Below the pieces are notes generated by a model. That model made no database searches. It worked only from the letters and a program-made list of their open reading frames with translations, and had not been told where the DNA came from. The position numbers and the translations under genes were made by a program. Positions 41,743-50,119 of a DNA stretch of 64,000 nt are shown one piece after another. Every line of letters starts with the position of its first letter. Position 1 is the stretch's first letter. Source of the stretch: Rhizobium sp. GN54. Lineage in GTDB: Bacteria; Pseudomonadota; Alphaproteobacteria; Rhizobiales; Rhizobiaceae. The stretch lies in the NCBI RefSeq assembly GCF_021026345.1, contig NZ_JAJNCZ010000002.1, positions 310,001 to 374,000 on the forward strand, read 5' to 3'.

Positions 41743-42531
41743 TCAATCCCGGTCCTTGATCGCCTGGTAGGCATGCCAGGTGGCATGGCCGAGGAGCGGA
41801 AAGGTGATGACGAAGCCGAGCATGCCGGTCAGCAGGCTCGCCGCCGTCAGCACCAGAACGATGGCGCCCCAGGTCAGCATGACCGGCAGGTTGTTCCAGG
41901 CAAGCGAGATGCTGGTGCCCATGGCGGTGAAGGCGTCGACGTCCCGGTCGACGACCATGGGCACGCCGAAGACGCTGATGGCGAAGGCAAAGGCGGCGAA
42001 GAGGGCACCGACCGCCGTGCCGAATCCGAGCAAGGCCAGGCCCATCGTGCTGCCGAACAGCATGGGCACCACATGGTCGAGCCCCTGGAACGGTTGCCAG
42101 CCGACGAACAGCGCATAGAGGATCACCGCCGCGCGCATCCACAGGAGCATCAGCCCGCACAGCACGGCGCCGACGAAGAGCACGTGCTGGCCGGTGCCGG
42201 GTTTCGGGCGGATCATCACCGACAACGAGACGGGCAGGCCCTCCTCGAGCCGGCGGCTCTTTTCGTAGAGGCCGGCGGCCAGGACCGGGCCGACGACGAA
42301 GAAGCCGGCCAGCGCAGGGAAGAGCGCATAATCGTAGCCGAAATAATAGAGGCCGCCGACGATGATGATCGACACGGCCGCCACGCCCAGCCCGTAGATC
42401 AGGCTCGGCAGCGGCTGGGTCCACAGATCCCGCCAGCCCTGCGCCAGCCAGGAGAAGGCGCGGGACGCGGGCAGATTGCGGTTGCGGTCGACGGCCCTTG
42501 CGAGCGGAGGGACGGTTTGAGGCATCCTCAT
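41743..42531 (-). CDS. DUF2189 membrane protein in the cbb3 operon
   Basis: A 262-aa protein with about six hydrophobic segments and the DUF2189 pattern: early WLAQGWRDLWTQPLPSLIYG, FFVVGPVLAAGLYEKSRRLE, and a closing FVITFPLLGHATWHAYQA. ATG 42531 follows GGAGGAAG. The function is unknown. Its position between the 62-aa gene and ccoS suggests a role in cbb3 oxidase assembly or stability, but the family also occurs elsewhere. Confidence 0.82.
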   Translation of the reverse strand: MRMPQTVPPLARAVDRNRNLPASRAFSWLAQGWRDLWTQPLPSLIYGLGVAAVSIIIVGGLYYFGYDYALFPALAGFFVVGPVLAAGLYEKSRRLEEGLPVSLSVMIRPKPGTGQHVLFVGAVLCGLMLLWMRAAVILYALFVGWQPFQGLDHVVPMLFGSTMGLALLGFGTAVGALFAAFAFAISVFGVPMVVDRDVDAFTAMGTSISLAWNNLPVMLTWGAIVLVLTAASLLTGMLGFVITFPLLGHATWHAYQAIKDRD

Positions 42532-42571
42532 GTCAACTTCCTCCTGCAAGGCCCTGATCGGGCGATCGTCT

Positions 42572-42760
42572 TCAGCATGACGAGCGGGCGGCGCGATAGG
42601 TGCCGGCGGCGTGCGCTTCCGTCTTCAGGTGCGGCACGCAATCGGGCTGGGAGAGCACCGCGACATAGACGAGGTGGGCGTTGGCGACGAGCAGCAGCGC
42701 GACGGCCGCCCCTGCGAGCGCAAGCGCCACCGTGCGCGGCCGCAAGGCCGGCGCACTCAT
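42572..42760 (-). CDS. 62-aa single-span membrane protein co-translated with ccoP
   Basis: A small protein with one membrane segment (about residues 10-34, VALALAGAAVALLLVANAHLVYVAV) and a C-terminal tail of about 26 residues holding two cysteines (QPDCVPHLK and the final SSC). Its ATG overlaps the ccoP stop as ATGA, so it is made together with ccoP. I cannot name a family. The tail probably faces the periplasm and could form a disulfide or bind copper. An accessory role for the oxidase is inferred. Confidence 0.75.
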   Translation of the reverse strand: MSAPALRPRTVALALAGAAVALLLVANAHLVYVAVLSQPDCVPHLKTEAHAAGTYRAARSSC

Positions 42761-43659
42761 GTTCCGTCGCCACCAGCGGCATGCTGCTGCTCCCTCAGGT
42801 CGGCCACGTAGAGCGCCAGGATCTTGATGTCGAGCGGCGACAGGCGCAGCCCCCAGCTCGGCATATGGCCCTGCCGGCCGCCATAGACCGACTGGTAGAC
42901 CGCCTCGCGGCCGGAACCGTAGATCCAGAAATGGTCGGTGAGATCCGGCGCGCCAACCTCCTTCAACCCCTTGGCATCCTCGCCGTGGCAGGCGACGCAG
43001 TTCTGCGCGAACAGCTCGCGGCCAGCCTCGATCGCCGCCGTGTTCGCCTCCGTCTGTTCCTCCAGCCCGGACAGCGAGCGGACATAGGTGACGAGTTGCA
43101 GGATCGCCGGCCGTTCCAGCGCCTGGTCGCGCCCGAAGGCCATCATCTGCGAGATGCGTGTTTCCGGATCGGCGCCGTTGATGCCGACGCGGATGGTCTC
43201 GGCGATCGTCGCCGGGTCGTCTCCCCACAGGGTGGGGGCGGCGACGATGTTCGGGTAGCCGCCGTTGCCGCCGCCGCCGACGCCATGGCAGGCGGCGCAA
43301 TTGTCGCCGAACAGCGTGTGGCCGGTCTCGCTCACGATCGGCATCAGCTCCGCGTCGGCAAGGATGGCCGAATAGTCTTCGCTCTCGATGCGCGCCGCCC
43401 AGGCCGCGCGCTCGGCCGCGCCCTCGTCCAGGCGCTTCGCCACCGTGCGCTTCTGGTCGATCCCCAGCCAGCCGCCGAAATAGCCGGTGCCGTAGGGCCA
43501 GCTTGGCATCAGCAGCGACCAGACCACGCCGAAGAGCGTGAACGCGATCAGGAAGAACCAGACGGGCCTGGGAACCGGCGTGTGCAGTTCCTTGATGCCG
43601 TTCCACTCGTGGCCAGTCGTCATGTGCCCGGTGACGGGGTCGCGTTCGCCTACAGCCAT
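42757..43659 (-). CDS. ccoP: cbb3-type cytochrome c oxidase subunit III (diheme)
   Basis: A 300-aa protein. One amino-terminal membrane helix (about 30-50, PVWFFLIAFTLFGVVWSL) is followed by two cytochrome c domains with heme sites CAACH (near residue 121) and CVACH (near 222) and methionine ligands in the expected later loops (ISQMMAFG, GHMPSWG). It passes electrons to CcoO. ATG 43659 has GAGGA; the gene overlaps ccoQ by 10 nt. Confidence 0.95.
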   Translation of the reverse strand: MAVGERDPVTGHMTTGHEWNGIKELHTPVPRPVWFFLIAFTLFGVVWSLLMPSWPYGTGYFGGWLGIDQKRTVAKRLDEGAAERAAWAARIESEDYSAILADAELMPIVSETGHTLFGDNCAACHGVGGGGNGGYPNIVAAPTLWGDDPATIAETIRVGINGADPETRISQMMAFGRDQALERPAILQLVTYVRSLSGLEEQTEANTAAIEAGRELFAQNCVACHGEDAKGLKEVGAPDLTDHFWIYGSGREAVYQSVYGGRQGHMPSWGLRLSPLDIKILALYVADLREQQHAAGGDGT

Positions 43660-43820
43660 GGCCGGTCCTCATCGTCCGAAACGACTGACTCCGCTGCCCG
43701 CTCGAACTGCTTCTTGTTCGCCGGCCAGAAGGCATAGATCACCACGCCGATCGACATGGCGACGAGATAGAGAAGTCCGAAGGACTTGGAGAAGCCGACG
43801 ATGGTGTCGTGATCGAACAT
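43650..43820 (-). CDS. ccoQ: cbb3 oxidase small subunit CcoQ
   Basis: A 56-aa protein with a single membrane segment (about 12-32, FGLLYLVAMSIGVVIYAFWP) and the CcoQ C-terminal NKKQFERAAESV. It stabilises the cbb3 complex. ATG 43820 begins 4 nt after the ccoO stop, with GGTGGAG inside the end of ccoO. Confidence 0.92.
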   Translation of the reverse strand: MFDHDTIVGFSKSFGLLYLVAMSIGVVIYAFWPANKKQFERAAESVVSDDEDRPWL

Positions 43821-43824
43821 GGCG

Positions 43825-44556
43825 CTACTCCACCCTGGCCTGTTCGGCCTGCTTTGCCGCATCCGTCAGTTTCCCGAGGATCTGCAGGTAGGCAACGATG
43901 GCATCCATTTCGGTGAGCGTGCCCGGCTTTCCGTCGAACAGGCTGAGATTGGTCGCATCGCCGTATCGTTCGGTCACCCCGGAGGCCTGGCCGCTGTCGG
44001 GATTGGCCTGCCCGTAGGCGTCGGCGGTGGCGTTGGCGATCATCTCGTCGGTATAGGGGACGCCGACGGCCCGCATCGCCGCCAGGTGCTCGCCGAGGTC
44101 GTCGATCTTGAGCGCGTTGCGCAGCAGCCAGCGATAGGCGGGCATCTTCGATTCCGGCACGAGGTCGCGGGGATTGTAGAGATGGGCGACATGCCATTCG
44201 TTGGAATATTTCCCGCCGAGGCGGGCGATGTCGGGCCCGGTGCGCTTGGAGCCCCAGAGCATCGGGTGGTCGTACTTGGATTCGACCGCCAGCGAATAGG
44301 GGCCGTAGCGCTCGACCTCGTCGCGCAGGGTGCGGATCATCTGTGAATGACAGGCATAGCAGCCCTCGCGGACGTAGATGTTGCGGCCGGCGAGCTCGAG
44401 CGGCGTGTAAACGCGCATGTCGGGCGCGTCCTCCACCGTCTCGTCGATGGTGAACAGCGGCGCGATCTCGATCAGGCCGCCGATGGAGGCGACGACGATG
44501 ATCGCGGCCACGAGGCCCATGGCGTTGCGTTCGAGCCGGTAGTGGAAATTGAACAT
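43825..44556 (-). CDS. ccoO: cbb3-type cytochrome c oxidase subunit II (monoheme)
   Basis: A 243-aa protein with an N-terminal membrane helix (about 12-32) and one heme c site CYACH (near residue 67, in [15 protein letters not shown]). It also has [20 protein letters not shown] and late KMPAYRW with the Met ligand. Three nt separate it from ccoN. It bridges CcoP and CcoN. Confidence 0.95.
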   Translation of the reverse strand: MFNFHYRLERNAMGLVAAIIVVASIGGLIEIAPLFTIDETVEDAPDMRVYTPLELAGRNIYVREGCYACHSQMIRTLRDEVERYGPYSLAVESKYDHPMLWGSKRTGPDIARLGGKYSNEWHVAHLYNPRDLVPESKMPAYRWLLRNALKIDDLGEHLAAMRAVGVPYTDEMIANATADAYGQANPDSGQASGVTERYGDATNLSLFDGKPGTLTEMDAIVAYLQILGKLTDAAKQAEQARVE

Positions 44557-44559
44557 CGG

Positions 44560-46218
44560 CTATTCCCCCGCCTGTGCCCAGGCCCGCGGCGCGGGCGGCT
44601 CGACCGGCAGGTCGGAGGCCGCACCCTCGTCGACCGGCGCCGGCAGCGTGATCGTCATCCAGATATTGTAGAAGGCGATGACGATGCCCGTGAGGAACAG
44701 CAGTCCGCCGAATGCGCGGGCGATGTAGTACGGGTGCATGGCGACCAGCGTGTCGAGGAAGGAATAGGTGAGCGTGCCGTTCGGGTCATAGGTGCGCCAC
44801 ATCAGCCCCTGGATGATGCCGGAGTTCCACATGGCGAAGACGTAGACGACGGTTCCCGCCAGCGCCAACCAGAAATGGACCTCGACCAACCGGGCCGAAT
44901 AGAGTGCCGGCCGCTTCCACATCCACGGAACCAGGGCATAGAGCGAGCCGAAGGTGATCATGGCGACCCAGCCGAGCGCGCCGACGTGCACATGGCCCAC
45001 GGTCCAGTCGGTATAGTGCGAGAGCGAGTTGACGGCGCGGATCGCCATGAACGAGCCCTCGAAGGTGGTGATGCCGTAGAAGATGGCGGCCAGCATCATG
45101 AAGCGCAGGACTGCATCGTCGCGCACCTTGTGCCAGGCGCCGTTCAGCGTCAGAAGCGCGTTGCCGGCCGAGGCCCATGAGGGGACCAGAAGCACCAGCG
45201 AGAAGACCATGCCGAGCGTCTGCACCCAATGGGGCAGGGCGGTGTAGTGCAGGTGGTGGGAGCCCGCCCACATATACATGAAGGTGATGCCCCAGAAGCT
45301 GATGATCGACATCCGGTAGGAATAGATCGGCCGCCCGGCGCGCTTCGGCAGGTAGTAATACATCATGCCGAGGAAGCCCGAGGTCAGGAAGAAGGCCACC
45401 GCATTGTGCCCGTACCACCATTGCGTCATCGCGTCCTGCACGCCCGAGAACAGCGAGTAGCTCTTGGCATGGCCGATCGAGACGGGGACGGCGAGGTTGT
45501 TGACGATGTGGAGGATGGCCACCACCAGGATGAAGGCCATGTAGTACCAGTTGGCGACGTAGATATGCGGCTCGCGCCGACGCGCCAGGGTGCGAATGTA
45601 GATCGCGAAGTAGACGACCCAGACGACCACCAGCCACAGGTCGGCATACCACTCCGGCTCGGCATATTCCTTCGACTGGGTCATGCCCATGAGGTAGCCG
45701 GTGGCGGCGAGCACGCAGAAGAGATTGTAGCCGAGCAGCACGAACCAGGGGCTCAGCTGGTCGGGCAGGCGCGCGCGCGTGGTTCGCTGCAGCACGTGGA
45801 ACGAGGTGGCGATCAGGGCGTTGCCGCCGAAGCCGAAGATGACGCCGCTCGTGTGCACCGGTCGCAGCCGGCCGAAGCTCGCCCAGGCGGCGTCGAAGGT
45901 CAGGTCCGGCCAGGCAAGCAGGGAGGCCACCCAGACGCCGATCGCCATGGCGATGACGCCCCAGATCAGCGACAGGATGATGCCGACCTTGGTCGGATCG
46001 TCGTAATATTCGCGGAAGTGTTCTTCCCAGGGCTCGGGCGCGTCGATGTCGCGCAGCAGCACCACCATCACCGCCATTGCGTAGGCCGCAATGATCCAGC
46101 CGTGGACGGCGAACAGGTCGCCACGCCCGACGACCGCCATGGCCACGCCGACGCACATGATCACGACCAGGATGATCGCGGCATAGGTGCGTTCCAAGGC
46201 TGTCAGCTGTGCAATCAT
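44560..46218 (-). CDS. ccoN: cbb3-type cytochrome c oxidase subunit I (catalytic)
   Basis: A 552-aa membrane protein with about twelve helices and the heme b / heme b3-CuB histidines in RPVHTSGVIFGFGGNAL, WWYGHNAVAFFLT, GSHHLHYTALPHW and WTVGHVHVGALGW. The high-affinity oxidase works under low oxygen. ATG 46218 follows GGGGGA. No perfect FNR/FixK box was found in the 315 nt upstream, only a TTGAT half-site about 160 nt before the start. Confidence 0.96.
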   Translation of the reverse strand: MIAQLTALERTYAAIILVVIMCVGVAMAVVGRGDLFAVHGWIIAAYAMAVMVVLLRDIDAPEPWEEHFREYYDDPTKVGIILSLIWGVIAMAIGVWVASLLAWPDLTFDAAWASFGRLRPVHTSGVIFGFGGNALIATSFHVLQRTTRARLPDQLSPWFVLLGYNLFCVLAATGYLMGMTQSKEYAEPEWYADLWLVVVWVVYFAIYIRTLARRREPHIYVANWYYMAFILVVAILHIVNNLAVPVSIGHAKSYSLFSGVQDAMTQWWYGHNAVAFFLTSGFLGMMYYYLPKRAGRPIYSYRMSIISFWGITFMYMWAGSHHLHYTALPHWVQTLGMVFSLVLLVPSWASAGNALLTLNGAWHKVRDDAVLRFMMLAAIFYGITTFEGSFMAIRAVNSLSHYTDWTVGHVHVGALGWVAMITFGSLYALVPWMWKRPALYSARLVEVHFWLALAGTVVYVFAMWNSGIIQGLMWRTYDPNGTLTYSFLDTLVAMHPYYIARAFGGLLFLTGIVIAFYNIWMTITLPAPVDEGAASDLPVEPPAPRAWAQAGE

Positions 46219-46533
46219 GCCGTCCCCCGAACGGGGCGATCCGCCTCGCGCCGGATCACCTCATGGCCTGCAGGATAAGACTGCGTTGTTACTCAGGTCT
46301 TTTACAACCGTATGAATGGCCGCCGTCCCGGGCGGTCGCTAACGTACTGATCGTTGCATATTTTTCGCCGTTCATCAATCGGATTTGCGGTTTGATAAAC
46401 CAGAGATTGTGCGGCGTACTGACGCTTTTTCCCGGCCGATGGGGCAGGGCTCTCGACCGGTGAACATTGCCCCTTGAACGGGCATGCCTCGCCGGGACAG
46501 ATTGACGTCGGGCGAAACGACGGAGAACCGGAC
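46219..46533. other. 315-nt divergent region between ccoN and the DUF1349 gene
   Basis: No gene. It contains the perfect inverted repeat GGTTT-GAT-AAACC (46389-46401) and ATCAA/TTGAT half-sites (46375-46396) arranged in the opposite order to an FNR box. The promoters of both genes must lie here. Confidence 0.6.
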
Positions 46534-47106
46534 ATGGAGGCGACGTTTTTCTGGCTGAACGAGCCGAAGGCGTGGAGCGGCGATGCGCGGCGCCTTGCCC
46601 TGCGCACGGATGGTGCGACCGATTTCTGGCGGAAGACCTTCTACGGCTTCGAGCGCGACAGCGGGCACGCCTTCCTGACGCCGGTCGAGGGCGACTTCAC
46701 CGCGTCCGTGACCGTTTCCGGGCGCTACGAGGAACTGTACGACCAGGCCGGCCTGATGCTGCGCCTCGACGCGGCGAACTGGATCAAGTGCGGCATCGAG
46801 TTCACCGACAGGCTGATGCATTTCAGCGTCGTCGTCACGCGCGGGATCTCGGACTGGTCGGTCATTCCGCTGCACGGCGTTTCTCCCGAGGCGCCGCTGT
46901 CGGTCCGCCTGACCCGGCATGACGATGCGGTGCGGGTGCAGTTCCGGTTCGGCGACACGCCGTGGCAGATGGCGCGGCTATGCCCGTTTCCGACGGCTTC
47001 TGCTTTTGTCGGCGTGACCGCCTGCTCGCCGGAGCGCGAGGGGTTCGAGGCGGTGTTCTCCGATTTCGAGGTCGGGCCGCCGATCGCGCGCGCCCTGCAC
47101 GATTGA
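46534..47106 (+). CDS. DUF1349 domain protein
   Basis: A 190-aa soluble protein of the DUF1349 (concanavalin-like beta-sandwich) family. The core reads FWRKTFYGF, then GDFTASVTVSGRYEELYDQ, GLMLRLDAANWIKCGIEF and SVVVTRGISDWS. No signal peptide. ATG 46534 has GGAG at 7 nt; an upstream in-frame start adds 20 unmatched residues. Relatives are cytoplasmic and of unknown function, with a fold like glycan-binding modules. Divergent from ccoN. Confidence 0.85.
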   Translation: MEATFFWLNEPKAWSGDARRLALRTDGATDFWRKTFYGFERDSGHAFLTPVEGDFTASVTVSGRYEELYDQAGLMLRLDAANWIKCGIEFTDRLMHFSVVVTRGISDWSVIPLHGVSPEAPLSVRLTRHDDAVRVQFRFGDTPWQMARLCPFPTASAFVGVTACSPEREGFEAVFSDFEVGPPIARALHD

Positions 47107-47147
47107 AGGGAGAGGGGGCGGTGCCGGCCGGTTCCTTGTCCTTCGCG

Positions 47148-47585
47148 TCAGCCCGCCGAGATCGTCGTCGTGATCTCAGGATTGTGGCGCAGGGTGTTGC
47201 TGACCGTGCAGATCTCCTCCGCGATGCCGACGATCTTCTCGCGGGTCCGGGCGTCGATGTCGCCGGTGACGGTGAATGCGATCGTGAGTTCCCGAACGCG
47301 GTTGGGCCCTTCGCTCGCCTTCTCGCCGGCAACAGATACCGTGATCTCGCCGATACGGCCGAGCACGCCGAGCTGGCTGGCGGCGATGCGCGCGCTCATG
47401 GCGAAGCACGACGCCAGCGACGCGTAGAGCAGGTCGATCGGATTGAAGCCGGGCTGGGAGGGGCCGGTGACGATGTCGAGCGTGCCGCGGGTCGCCGAGG
47501 TGACATGCGGGAAACCGGTGCGGCCGAGGCTGGCCGTGGCGCCGGCGATCCTGGTCCTGAGTTTCGGTTCGGGCACTGCCGTCAT
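47148..47585 (-). CDS. OsmC/Ohr-family thiol peroxidase-like protein
   Basis: A 145-aa OsmC-fold protein with the two reactive cysteines: ASLASCFAMSARIAA (about residue 59) and EEICTVSNTLRHNPE (about 129). The family reduces organic hydroperoxides. ATG 47585 is preferred because GGAGG lies 6 nt upstream. It is convergent with the DUF1349 gene and divergent from the MltF-like gene. Confidence 0.88.
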   Translation of the reverse strand: MTAVPEPKLRTRIAGATASLGRTGFPHVTSATRGTLDIVTGPSQPGFNPIDLLYASLASCFAMSARIAASQLGVLGRIGEITVSVAGEKASEGPNRVRELTIAFTVTGDIDARTREKIVGIAEEICTVSNTLRHNPEITTTISAG

Positions 47586-47787
47586 CCCCATCCTCCGCCG
47601 TCCGACCGGAGATAGGCGCATCGGCCGACGCTGGCAAGGGGAGGTTCTGGAAGTCCGCCTCTGCCGTGACGGCCGGCGCCGACGGGCCATGTTCCAAATG
47701 CGCGATACAGCGTATGATGGTCGCGTTCAGGGTTGCGGTGAGCGGCGCCATGGCGCGCTGATCCGCGGGCACAGGGACGGGGCACAG

Positions 47788-49278
47788 ATGGGGTATGTAT
47801 TCTTCCGGCGCACGCGGACGACATTTCTGGCGCTTGCCGCGATTTTCCTGCAAACGGGGATGGCGGCCGGCGATACGGCCACGCTCAAGACATCGACCGA
47901 GCCACATCTCATCGACTACGACGAGATGGCGAAACGGCAACTCGTGCGCGTGCTGGTGCCGTTCAGCAAGACGATCTATTTCATCGACGCCGGGAAGGAG
48001 TTGGGCACCGCGGTGGAGTATGGCCGCGCGCTCGAGGAACAGATCAACAAGGGGACGAAGAAGGAGCTTGACCGCGTCCGGGTGATCTTCCTTCCGACAC
48101 CGCGCGACAGGCTGCTGGATGCGCTGGTCCAGGGATATGGCGACATCGTCATGGCCAACCTGACGATCACCGACGAGCGGCTGAAGCTGGTCGATTTCAC
48201 GGCGCCCCTGTACGGCGATGCCAGGGAAATCCTGGTGACGGGGCCGGGTTCGCCTGCGGTGAAGACGCTCGACGATCTCGGCGGCAGGCCCATCGACGTC
48301 CGCGCGAGCAGCAGCTACCGCGAACACCTCGAGGCGTTGAACGTCGCGCGCAAGGCCGGCGGCCAGCTGGAGATCGGGATCGGCGAGGCCGACGAAAACC
48401 TCGAGGACGAAGACCTGATGGAGATGGTCAATGCCGGGCTGCTGCCATGGACGATCGTGGATGCGCACAAGGCGGCGATCTGGTCGGGCGTGTTCACCGA
48501 CCTGACGGTGCGCGACGACATCGTTATCGCGGACGAAGGCCGGATCGCCTGGGCGATCCGCAAGAACAGCCCGCTGCTGAAGGCCAGGCTCGACGCCTTC
48601 GTGGCCGACCACAAGATCGGGACCACGTTCGGAAACCTGCTGCGCAACCGGTATTACAAGAGCGACAAGATCGTGCGGCGGGCCTATGCGCCCGCAGATG
48701 TCGAGCGCTTCCGGCGACTGGTCGAGATCTTCCAGCGCCATGGCGACACCTATGCGTTCGACTACCTCATGCTTGCCGCGCAGGGCTACCAGGAATCGCA
48801 GCTAGACCAGAGCCGCCGCAGCCCGCGCGGGGCGGTGGGCATCATGCAACTGCTGCCGTCGACCGCGCGCGACAAGGCGATCGGGATCTCCGGCATCGCG
48901 GAGGATGCGGACCGCAACGTCGAGGCGGGCGCGAAATACCTGCGCCACTTGATCGAAACCTATATCGCAGACGTGGGGCTGGCGCCGACCGACCGGCAGT
49001 TGTTCGCCTTCGCCGCCTATAATGCGGGTCCGGGCAATCTGAGGAAGTTCCGCAGGAAGGCCGAAGAGCTGGGTCTCGATCCGGACATCTGGTTCGGCAA
49101 TGTCGAAAACGCCGCCTCCTCGATCGTCGGCCGGGAGACCGTCCAGTACGTCGCCAACATCTACAAATACTACATCGCCTACAGGATGCTTTCCGAGCGA
49201 ACCGAAGACCGGTTGGAGGTGAAGGAGCAGATCGGCGCGACGACCGCCGGTGCCGGGACCGGAGAGGCGGCCGAATGA
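47788..49278 (+). CDS. MltF-like lytic transglycosylase with amino-terminal SBP_bac_3 domain
   Basis: A 496-aa envelope protein. The signal peptide covers about residues 1-29 (ends GMAAGD). Residues about 45-290 are a periplasmic binding-protein-like domain (SBP_bac_3: IVMANLTITDERLKLVDFT). Residues about 315-460 are an SLT domain with the catalytic glutamate in AAQGYQESQLDQS followed by GAVGIMQLLPSTA. E. coli MltF has the same order and cleaves peptidoglycan. I chose ATG 47788 because the signal peptide begins there. Confidence 0.9.
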   Translation: MGYVFFRRTRTTFLALAAIFLQTGMAAGDTATLKTSTEPHLIDYDEMAKRQLVRVLVPFSKTIYFIDAGKELGTAVEYGRALEEQINKGTKKELDRVRVIFLPTPRDRLLDALVQGYGDIVMANLTITDERLKLVDFTAPLYGDAREILVTGPGSPAVKTLDDLGGRPIDVRASSSYREHLEALNVARKAGGQLEIGIGEADENLEDEDLMEMVNAGLLPWTIVDAHKAAIWSGVFTDLTVRDDIVIADEGRIAWAIRKNSPLLKARLDAFVADHKIGTTFGNLLRNRYYKSDKIVRRAYAPADVERFRRLVEIFQRHGDTYAFDYLMLAAQGYQESQLDQSRRSPRGAVGIMQLLPSTARDKAIGISGIAEDADRNVEAGAKYLRHLIETYIADVGLAPTDRQLFAFAAYNAGPGNLRKFRRKAEELGLDPDIWFGNVENAASSIVGRETVQYVANIYKYYIAYRMLSERTEDRLEVKEQIGATTAGAGTGEAAE

Positions 49279-49405
49279 CGGCCGCTTTCTCCTGTCACAG
49301 GATATGCGCTATGGTCGGATGACGGGCAGGCAACCGTGGCAGAGGCGTCGAAAGGCGGCCTGCCGCAAGCAGCATGGCCGCCCGCAAGGATGGCAGGAGG
49401 ATGAA

Positions 49406-49966
49406 ATGCGGTCTGACAGCGACGTGGCGGAGCCGGCGGAAGTCGTCGAGTTCTGGTGCGAACTCCTGAACCCGGAACACTGGTTCTCGCCCCCGCCGCA
49501 ACTCGACGCCCATATCCGCCTGCGCTTTGCGGCGACGCATCTGGCGCTGTCGCGGCATGTGCCGGATGCCTGGCGGGAGACGCCGGAGGCGCGGCTTGCG
49601 ACCGTGATCGTTCTCGACCAGTTTCCGCGCAACATGTACCGCGGTTCGCCGCTCGCCTTTGCAACCGACTGGCTCGCCTTGCGCGAGGCCCGGCTGGCGC
49701 TTGCGGCCGGCGCGGATACCAAGGTCGTCTTCGGCCACCGGCACTTCTTCTACCTGCCCTTCGAGCATTCGGAAGACCTGGCCGACCAGGACCGCTCGGT
49801 CGCCCTGTTCAAGTCGCTCGGCGACAGGCTCTACCTCGACTATGCGCTGCGCCACCACGCCGTTATCCGCGACTTCGGCCGCTTTCCTCATCGCAACGCC
49901 TATTTTGGGCGGGAATCGACCTCGGAGGAACTCGACTACCTCGCCATTCCGGGATCCGGCTTCTGA
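49406..49966 (+). CDS. DUF924 family protein
   Basis: A 186-aa cytoplasmic protein with DUF924 signatures: VVEFWCELLNPEHWF near the start, VIVLDQFPRNMYRGSPLAFA in the middle and FFYLPFEHSEDLADQDRSV, ending with HRNAYFGRESTSEELDYL. ATG 49406 follows GGAGGA. The family has an all-helical TPR-like fold and no known function. Confidence 0.9.
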   Translation: MRSDSDVAEPAEVVEFWCELLNPEHWFSPPPQLDAHIRLRFAATHLALSRHVPDAWRETPEARLATVIVLDQFPRNMYRGSPLAFATDWLALREARLALAAGADTKVVFGHRHFFYLPFEHSEDLADQDRSVALFKSLGDRLYLDYALRHHAVIRDFGRFPHRNAYFGRESTSEELDYLAIPGSGF

Positions 49967-50119
49967 CGAAAATCCTGCCTTCACTTCGCCCGGGTCGCGC
50001 AATAATTTGCGCGCCGAATCTCCCGCACCCCGGGCAAGGCCCCGGTGCATCAGCCAGACGTTGATTTCGCACGCGATCGTTTCGACTATCGCGGGCGCCA
50101 GATGTAGCAAGGACCGTCC

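Noticed and set aside
46219-46533. ATCAA...TTGAT as an FNR/FixK box for ccoN
   Set aside because: The half-sites are in inverted order and 13 nt apart; an FNR box is TTGAT-N4-ATCAA.
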